DNA from: JABFRJ01 sp963847145
Lineage (GTDB): Bacteria; Pseudomonadota; Alphaproteobacteria; Rhizobiales; Hyphomicrobiaceae
Direction: 5' to 3'
NCBI GenBank assembly: GCA_963847145.1
Contig: CAWJYN010000004.1
Span: 62,001-126,000 of the forward strand
DNA length: 64,000 bases
How positions within the stretch are numbered: position 1 is the stretch's first letter; the number at the start of each line of letters is the position of its first letter. Of the stretch, positions 58,901-64,000 are shown one piece after another. The notes under the pieces are model-generated. The model made no database searches. It saw nothing but the letters and a program-made list of their open reading frames with translations, and was not told where the DNA came from. A program made the position numbers and the translations under genes.

Positions 58901-61900
58901 CACGTCGGCCTATGCCGACAGCACCCCGCCCGGCGCACCGACGCTCGCCAGTGCCTCCAATGCCGACGGTACGCTGACAGTGTCTGGCACGTCTGAGCCC
59001 GGCTCGGTTGTGAAGGTCACCTTCCCGGATGGCAGCACCGCGAACGCCGTCGCTGGCGCCAACGGCCTCTACAGCGCCATGTCTGCTGCAGCACAGCCGT
59101 CGGGCAATGTCTCGGTCATCGCCAAGGATCTCGGCGGCAACGCGTCGCCGGCCGCCAGCGCGGCTTATGTTGATGTCACCCCGCCCGCCAAGCCAACGCT
59201 CGCGACCGCCGTCAACGCCGACGGCACCGTGACGGTGTCCGGCAGCGCTGAGTCCGGCACAGTTGTAAAAGTCACCTTCGCTGACGGCACCATCGCCAAT
59301 GTCACCGCCTCGGCTGCCGGCACGTACACCGTCACCTCGGCCACCAACCAGCCCACCGGCACGATCTCGGCCATCGCCAAGGACACATCTGGCAACGCTT
59401 CGCCAATCGCCACCACCGCTTTCGCCGACGCCAGCGCGCCAGTGCAGCCAACGCTTGCCGCCGCAGCCAATGCCGACGGCACCGTCACCGTATCGGGCAC
59501 CGCCGAACCGGGCAGCACCGTCAAAGTCACGTTCCCCGACGGCAGCGTCGGCACGGCCACTGCCATCCCTGCCGGGACCTACGCGATCACCTCCGCAACG
59601 CCACAGCCATCCGGTCCAGTGTTGGCGCTCGCCAAGGACGCAGTCGGTAACGCCTCGCCATCGGCCAGCACGAGCTACGCGGACGCCACCGCACCCACCA
59701 AACCTACGCTCAACCAGACCGCAAACGCTGACGGCACGCTCACCGTGTCCGGCAGCGCCGAACCGGGCGCCAGCGTGAAAGTCACGTTCCCGGACGGCAC
59801 CACAGCGACCATCGTCGCCTCGCCGACCGGCGCCTTCGCCGCCACATCGAATGGCAACCAGCCATCCGGCACCGTTTCAGCCACGGCGAAAGACGCCGCA
59901 GGCAATGTGTCGCCTGCGATGACGTCCGCGTATGCCGACGCCACAGCTCCGTCCAAGCCAACCCTCACCACCGGCGCCAACCCCGATGGCACGGTTACGG
60001 TCTCCGGCAACGCCGAAGCAGGCAGCGCTGTCACCGTCACCTTCCCGGACGGTACGACAGCCAACGTCACGGCCAATGCCGCTGGCGCCTATGCAGCAAC
60101 CTCGGCGGCCAACCAGCCGGCCGGCAACGCGACTGCCATTGCCAGAGACGCAGCCGGCAACAGTTCGCCGACGGCCGTTGGCACTTATGCCGACGCCACC
60201 GCGCCGTCCAAGCCCACGCTGGCGTCGGCCGCCAACGCTGACGGTACGCTCACTGTCTCCGGACTCGCTGAGCCGGGTGCAACGGTTATCGTCGGATATC
60301 CCGACGGCACGTTCGGCACCGTCACCGCCGGCCCAACCGGTGCTTACACCGCAACGTCGCCCGGTATTCAACCGACCGGTCCTGTTAGCGTCACCGCCAA
60401 AGATCCGGCCGGCAACGTGTCCGCACCCGGCAAAGGCATGTATGCCGACGGCACAGCACCAACCGCGCCCACGGTCGCTCTTGCGTCCAACGCTGACGGC
60501 ACGGTTACAGCCTCCGGCTTCACCGAGCCGGGCGCCAGCGTGAAAGTCACGTTCCCCGACGGCACCACCACAACAGTCACTGCCGGCGCGAACGGCATCT
60601 ACATGGCAACCTCGGCCACCATCCAGCCGTCCGGCGCAGTCACTGCCGTCGCCAAAGATTTGGCGGGCAACGCCTCTCCCGTTGGCAACGGTAGCTATGT
60701 CGACGCCACGGCACCGGCCAAGTTGACGCTCGCACCAACCGCCAACCCCGACGGCACGCTCACCGTCACGGGCGTCGGCGAACCGGGTGCGTCCGTGAAG
60801 GTCACCTTCCCCGACGGCACGACCAAAACTGTCGGCGCAGGTCCCGACGGCGCCTACACGGTTACATCGGCCGGCAACCAGCCTTCGGGCACGGTCAACG
60901 CCGTCGCCACTGATGCGGCCGGCAACAAGTCTCCGACGGCCAGCGCACCTTATGGTGACGCCACCGCGCCGAACGCACCAAGCCTGACCGCCACTGGCAA
61001 CGCGGACGGCACGCTCAAAGTCACCGGTACGGCCGAAGCTGGCGCGCTGGTAAAGGTCACCTTCCCCGATGGGACCACCGCCAGCGTCACAGCCGGACCG
61101 GCCGGCACTTACAGCGCAACGTCATTGGCCAGCCAACCCTCTGGTCCGGTCTCTGCAACTGCAAAAGATGCTGCCGGAAACATCTCGCCGGCTGCCAACG
61201 GTACCTACGCCGACACGATCGCGCCGTCCGCGCCAACGTTGACCGCAACGCCCAACACCGACGGTACCATCACGGTTGCAGGCTTCGCTGAGCCTAATGC
61301 AATTGTGAAAGTTACGTTCCCCGATGGGACGATCGGCATTGCGACCGCCAGCGCTACTGGCAGCTATGCCGCAACGTCTGCCGGTAACCAGCCCTCTGGC
61401 TCAGTGTCGGTCAAAGCCACCGACGCCGCCGGTAATGTTTCGCCGGCCGCCAGCGGCACCTACGCCGACACCATCGCGCCATCGAAGCCGACGCTCAACT
61501 CGGCCACCAACGCCGATGGCACGCTGACTGTCTCGGGCCTCGCCGAGCCCAACAGCACCGTCGCGGTGACGTTCCCCGACGGCACGAAAGCAACCGTTAC
61601 GACTGGCGCGAATGGCGCTTACGCCGCAACGTCTGCGGCAGCACAGCCGTCAGGTTCGATCACATCAGTCGCCACTGATGCGGCGGGCAACCACTCAACC
61701 GCGGCCACTGGCACCTACAGCGATGTAGGCGCGCCACCCGCGCCGGTCATTGCCCATCTTGCAGACGATGTTGCGTCTGTCCTCGGTGACATCGCGGCAG
61801 GCTCGGCCACCAACGACGCCAAGCCCACGCTCTCGGGCACGGCGGAAGCAGGTGCTACCGTCAAGGTCTATGACGGCGCAGCTCTCCTCGGGACCGCGCT

Positions 61901-64000
61901 CGCCGGCCCCACGGGCGCCTGGTCGTTCTCGCCATCTGCAAGCCTCGCTGATGGCGCACATCAGCTGACAGTCAAGGCCGTTGACTTCTCCGGTAACGTG
62001 TCCGATCCGACGTCGGCTGTCGCGTTCACGGTGGATACGACGGCACCGGTGGCTCCAATCGTCATGGCCGATGCCACCGCGGCCGGCGCCGGGGTATTTG
62101 TCGGCACGGCGGAAGCCGGCTCGACCGTCAATGTTTATCTCGCCGGGCACACGACCCCTGACTTCACAACGACGGCGGATGCCGGCGGCAACTGGTCGGT
62201 AACGGCCTTGTCGGGTGTTACTATCGGCAGCAGCGTGATTGCCAAGGCGACGGATCTCGCTGGCAACGCCTCGGCAGCTAGCACCGCCACCGTGGGGGCA
62301 GCGCCCACACTTGACCTCAACGCAGTTGGCCCGCAGCTCATCGCCAATGGCGCGACGCCCGGAGCAACCGGCTGGACCACGGTCGGTGGACATACCGGCA
62401 ATGGCGGATACGTCTTCGACGCCGATAGCGCCACCGGTTCGCTCGGTCAGGCGGGCATCGTCGGTTGGGATCGCGGTTCGGCATCGTCGGGAGCAGCGCA
62501 GCTGACATTCAATCTCGGCTGGAACAATCGTAACCCTGAAAACAGCGTTGCCGAGACAATGTCGGTCACCATCGATGGCACCGAATATGCCCGCTTCACC
62601 TCCGGTGCCAACAGCACCACCGGCACCATGTCGTATTACAATGGTGCCTCCGGTGCCGTGGCGACCATCGCCGCGTCCAGCTACGGCAGTTGGACCAAGA
62701 CAGCCGTGACCATCGACCTGCCGGCCAACGTCTCTGCGTCGGGCAAGCTTGCTATGAACTGGGGCTCGGGTGCCGGCGGCGGCGACGACATCTTCGTCGA
62801 CGACGTCAGCGCCATCGTGCCGACCGGACCAAATTATACGGACACATTCACCGCCCGCGGCGCACCTGTGTTGATCGCCAACACCCTCGCCACGAAGGTG
62901 ACTGATGCCGATACGGCCAACATGGCCTCAGCCAAGGTCGTGCTGACCAACAAGCTCACCGGAGATGTCTTGTCGATCGGCGGCACGGCGGTCGCCGATG
63001 GTGCCACCGGCATCTACAATGGGCTTTCCTACAAGGTCGTCGATGCGGGTGGTGCCGAGACGATCACCTTCACTGGGAGCGCTGCAAAGGTTGTCTACCA
63101 GGCAGCGATCGACAGCATCGCGTTCTCCAACACGTTGTCGGCTCCCGCGCTGACAGATCGCACCATCGACGTTTCGGTGAACGATGGGCTGATGGACTCG
63201 AATGTTGCCGTGGCGACAATCCACGTCGTCTCTTCAGCGTTCAAGGCACCCGCCACCGTCACGACAACCACGGCAGCAACGTCCTACGCCCAAGCCGGCT
63301 ATTCGGTCTCCAGGATCGGCGACTTCAACGGCGACGGCATCGACGATTTTGTGGTCGGCGCGCCGGCGTCAGAAGCTGGTCATGTCACGGCCAAGACATC
63401 AGACCAGTACATCGTCTATGGCAACGCGGCGGGCGTACCGAATGTCAGCCTAGACAGCATCAACGCCTCGCAAGGGATCCATATCACCGCGACCACGTTC
63501 AAGCTGCCGAACTCCGACTACGGCCAGACCGGCCACACCGTCACCAATCTCGGTGATATCAACGGCGACGGCTTTGCCGATGTCGGCATCTCTTCGAACT
63601 ACAACGACCGCGCCTATGTGGTGATGGGTCGCGGCGGCAACGCGACTTCTGCCATCGAGCTCGGTTCGATTGACGCGTCCAACAGTGGCCAAGCAACGGC
63701 TGACGGGTTCGCAATCGTCAACTGGGATACCGGCGCCTGGATGGGTTCATCCATGAGTGGCGGCGATATCAACGGTGACGGCTTTGGTGATATCATTGTC
63801 GGCTCGCTCGATGGCGGCGGCAATGGTGGAGGTCAGGCCACGGTCTACTACGGCCACGAAGGAAAAGGCGGCACCGCGGCCTGGGAAAATCTGTACGCCT
63901 CCCCCGACGGCCTGCATCAAATCAACGCCAACGCGGGCTATGGTGCTCGATTGAACAACACGCTGGCAAGCACGGTCAACACCAGCGAGAGCACGGCCGC
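55965..64000 (+). CDS. Giant Bap/Lap-type adhesin with Ig-like tandem repeats, 3' truncated by the window
   Basis: The frame from ATG 55965 stays open to the window edge, giving at least 2,678 residues. Residues 1-75 resemble the BapA/LapF N-terminal prefix domain, with VINLENGQKKRIQNYFANG, and 107-126 form a Gly/Ala-rich hydrophobic stretch. From about 139 there are 21 tandem Ig-like (Big_6-type) repeats of 84-86 residues, each with a GSTVKVTFPDGT core and AKDAAGNxSP end. Two diverged Ig-like units (about 1925-2110) and a non-repetitive region with a jelly-roll look follow. FG-GAP repeats come next: GDFNGDGIDDFVVGAP, GDINGDGFADVGIS and GDINGDGFGDIIVGS, with calcium-binding DxNxDGxxD loops. 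This is the pattern of surface biofilm adhesins secreted by type I systems; the C-terminal signal is not visible here. Confidence 0.9.
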   Translation, partial: MATTSNTAPSVVTLAQSAASVKAPATPTAFKVNVDPASVVGTHREGQDLVINLENGQKKRIQNYFANGVTFNEVEFTGAEAASAPGAPSLFGGLFSSGEESAGSLGGTAGLAALALGGVVAAAAGGGTKSSAGSSSSAAATGITANANGTVSVAGAATPGASVKVTYPDGTTSNAVAGTDGTYFATSTTPQTSGAVTVAIKEPNSATTNTSTTTFKDATAPHAPAAASTTSNANGTLTVAGAAEPGSTVKVTFPDGTSASVTADANGAYTATSAKPQPSGSVSVSATDAAGNTSPTATSTFTDMTAPLTPAGTTVTPNANGTLTAAGSAEPGSMVKVTFPDGTIASVTASAAGTYSATSAAPQTSGAVSVKAVDASGNASNAAIATFTDTAAPATPAATAITPNANGTLTVSGIAEPGSTVQVTFPDGTIANITAAANGTYAVTSTAPQTSGAVSIKATDAAGNASSAVNTTFADTTAPVTPASTITTNANGTLMVSGTAEPGSTVKVTFPDGTFASITAGPSGAYSATSSAPQTTGSISVKATDSAGNTSPATTTAFTDTKAPAAPTGTTVTPNADGTLSVAGFAEPGSTVKVTFPDGTIAIGIAGPTGSYNATSAAPQGTGQVKVAATDTAGNTSTAVGLPFVDTGAPAKPAITAAGNADGTVTVSGTAEPGSTVKVTFPDGTTASVITPNGVFALTSAASQPSGPVSVIAKDAAGNVSPAATNAFADTTAPTKPSMATTANADGTLTVSGNTEPGASVKVTFPDGTSANIIAGPSGTYSATSADSQPSGTVSVAVKDAAGNAAPVASTGFADTTAPIKPSLAAAANADGTLTASGTAEPGSTLKVTFPDGTTTTVTATAAGTYAASSTAPQPSGSVSAIAKDPAGNASPVASSAYADTTAPAKPTAGVAANADGTITVSGSAEPGSTIKITYPDGSTATATAGPAGTYAVTSPNNQPSGNVSVVAKDPAGNTSSAATSAYADSTPPGAPTLASASNADGTLTVSGTSEPGSVVKVTFPDGSTANAVAGANGLYSAMSAAAQPSGNVSVIAKDLGGNASPAASAAYVDVTPPAKPTLATAVNADGTVTVSGSAESGTVVKVTFADGTIANVTASAAGTYTVTSATNQPTGTISAIAKDTSGNASPIATTAFADASAPVQPTLAAAANADGTVTVSGTAEPGSTVKVTFPDGSVGTATAIPAGTYAITSATPQPSGPVLALAKDAVGNASPSASTSYADATAPTKPTLNQTANADGTLTVSGSAEPGASVKVTFPDGTTATIVASPTGAFAATSNGNQPSGTVSATAKDAAGNVSPAMTSAYADATAPSKPTLTTGANPDGTVTVSGNAEAGSAVTVTFPDGTTANVTANAAGAYAATSAANQPAGNATAIARDAAGNSSPTAVGTYADATAPSKPTLASAANADGTLTVSGLAEPGATVIVGYPDGTFGTVTAGPTGAYTATSPGIQPTGPVSVTAKDPAGNVSAPGKGMYADGTAPTAPTVALASNADGTVTASGFTEPGASVKVTFPDGTTTTVTAGANGIYMATSATIQPSGAVTAVAKDLAGNASPVGNGSYVDATAPAKLTLAPTANPDGTLTVTGVGEPGASVKVTFPDGTTKTVGAGPDGAYTVTSAGNQPSGTVNAVATDAAGNKSPTASAPYGDATAPNAPSLTATGNADGTLKVTGTAEAGALVKVTFPDGTTASVTAGPAGTYSATSLASQPSGPVSATAKDAAGNISPAANGTYADTIAPSAPTLTATPNTDGTITVAGFAEPNAIVKVTFPDGTIGIATASATGSYAATSAGNQPSGSVSVKATDAAGNVSPAASGTYADTIAPSKPTLNSATNADGTLTVSGLAEPNSTVAVTFPDGTKATVTTGANGAYAATSAAAQPSGSITSVATDAAGNHSTAATGTYSDVGAPPAPVIAHLADDVASVLGDIAAGSATNDAKPTLSGTAEAGATVKVYDGAALLGTALAGPTGAWSFSPSASLADGAHQLTVKAVDFSGNVSDPTSAVAFTVDTTAPVAPIVMADATAAGAGVFVGTAEAGSTVNVYLAGHTTPDFTTTADAGGNWSVTALSGVTIGSSVIAKATDLAGNASAASTATVGAAPTLDLNAVGPQLIANGATPGATGWTTVGGHTGNGGYVFDADSATGSLGQAGIVGWDRGSASSGAAQLTFNLGWNNRNPENSVAETMSVTIDGTEYARFTSGANSTTGTMSYYNGASGAVATIAASSYGSWTKTAVTIDLPANVSASGKLAMNWGSGAGGGDDIFVDDVSAIVPTGPNYTDTFTARGAPVLIANTLATKVTDADTANMASAKVVLTNKLTGDVLSIGGTAVADGATGIYNGLSYKVVDAGGAETITFTGSAAKVVYQAAIDSIAFSNTLSAPALTDRTIDVSVNDGLMDSNVAVATIHVVSSAFKAPATVTTTTAATSYAQAGYSVSRIGDFNGDGIDDFVVGAPASEAGHVTAKTSDQYIVYGNAAGVPNVSLDSINASQGIHITATTFKLPNSDYGQTGHTVTNLGDINGDGFADVGISSNYNDRAYVVMGRGGNATSAIELGSIDASNSGQATADGFAIVNWDTGAWMGSSMSGGDINGDGFGDIIVGSLDGGGNGGGQATVYYGHEGKGGTAAWENLYASPDGLHQINANAGYGARLNNTLASTVNTSESTA
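56380..61735 (+). repeat. Tandem array of 21 repeat units of 252-258 bp
   Basis: Each unit encodes one Ig-like domain of the adhesin. Marker codons for VTFPDG fall at 56460, 56718, 56976, 57234, 57489, 57747, 58002, 58254, 58509, 58764, 59019 and then every 255 bp to 61569. The period is thus exactly 255 in the last eleven copies and varies by one codon in earlier ones. Individual units differ at many synonymous positions but keep the DNA core GTGAAAGTCACSTTCCC, so the array is old rather than freshly amplified. Confidence 0.92.

Noticed and set aside
56153..60598. A ladder of short minus-strand frames with the VPSGNVTFT pattern
   Set aside because: They recur with the period of the adhesin repeats and are the antisense image of the VKVTFPDGT core.
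56380..61735. CRISPR array
   Set aside because: The period is 255 bp, in frame and protein-coding throughout; there is no short repeat/spacer structure and no cas gene.

Overview
The window reads as a high-GC alphaproteobacterial chromosome segment, most likely from a member of the Hyphomicrobiales (Rhizobiales). The basis is gene content and order: the tiny aa3-type oxidase subunit IV in front of a three-subunit proton-translocating transhydrogenase (pntAA-pntAB-pntB), a pyrB-pyrC-plsY-dprA block followed by topA, an alphaproteobacterial H-NS-like protein, CobT, DUF1194, DUF6356 and a Zur/ZrgA/TonB-receptor zinc cluster. No rRNA, tRNA, CRISPR array, insertion sequence or prophage was recognised. 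The genus cannot be fixed from the sequence alone. || Layout. 0-10.4 kb: an alcohol dehydrogenase/RidA pair, an SAF-domain oxidoreductase, three poorly known envelope proteins, an Mrp-type Fe-S carrier fused to DUF59 and DUF971, and a TRAP transporter permease pair without its binding protein. 10.5-17.1 kb: a possible PAS-like protein, an H-NS-like protein, nicotinate phosphoribosyltransferase, then the oxidase subunit IV/transhydrogenase cluster, a plausible NAD(P)-centred neighbourhood. 17-27.5 kb: a TIGR02466 oxygenase, cobT with a disturbed 5' end, a lipoprotein, a threonine dehydratase, a TPR protein, several secreted or membrane proteins, a membrane zinc protease and a secreted esterase. 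27.6-36.5 kb: a minus-strand housekeeping block (MFS exporter, topA, dprA, plsY, pyrC-like, pyrB). 36.7-39 kb: the chromate resistance pair chrB-like/chrA, with chrA lying between two related 32-bp palindromes. 39-44.5 kb: HNH nuclease, ferrochelatase, GNAT acetyltransferase, methylmalonyl-CoA mutase small subunit without its large subunit, and an L,D-transpeptidase. 44.7-49.1 kb: zinc acquisition (Zur regulator, ZrgA, TonB-dependent receptor) with a divergent, frameshifted tonB-like gene. 49.2-55.6 kb: Lrp regulator, DUF6356, class II amidotransferase, BipA/TypA, J-domain protein, benzoate-CoA-ligase-like enzyme. 55.9 kb to the end: the 5' part of a giant repeat adhesin with a Bap-type N-terminal domain, 21 tandem Ig-like repeats of about 85 residues, and FG-GAP calcium-binding repeats. 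It runs off the window with no stop. || How parts work together. Transhydrogenase and nicotinate phosphoribosyltransferase both serve NAD(P) pools. pyrB and the zinc-ligand-less pyrC homologue probably form a pyrimidine-pathway complex. The zinc cluster forms a likely Zur regulon, supported by two similar 18-bp sites in the receptor/tonB intergenic region. The adhesin would need a type I secretion system, which may lie beyond the right edge. || Most notable observations: the giant adhesin, the HCF101-like architecture of the Mrp protein, two reading-frame breaks (cobT 5' end, tonB), the dihydroorotase homologue that has lost its metal motif, and families of dispersed intergenic palindromes.
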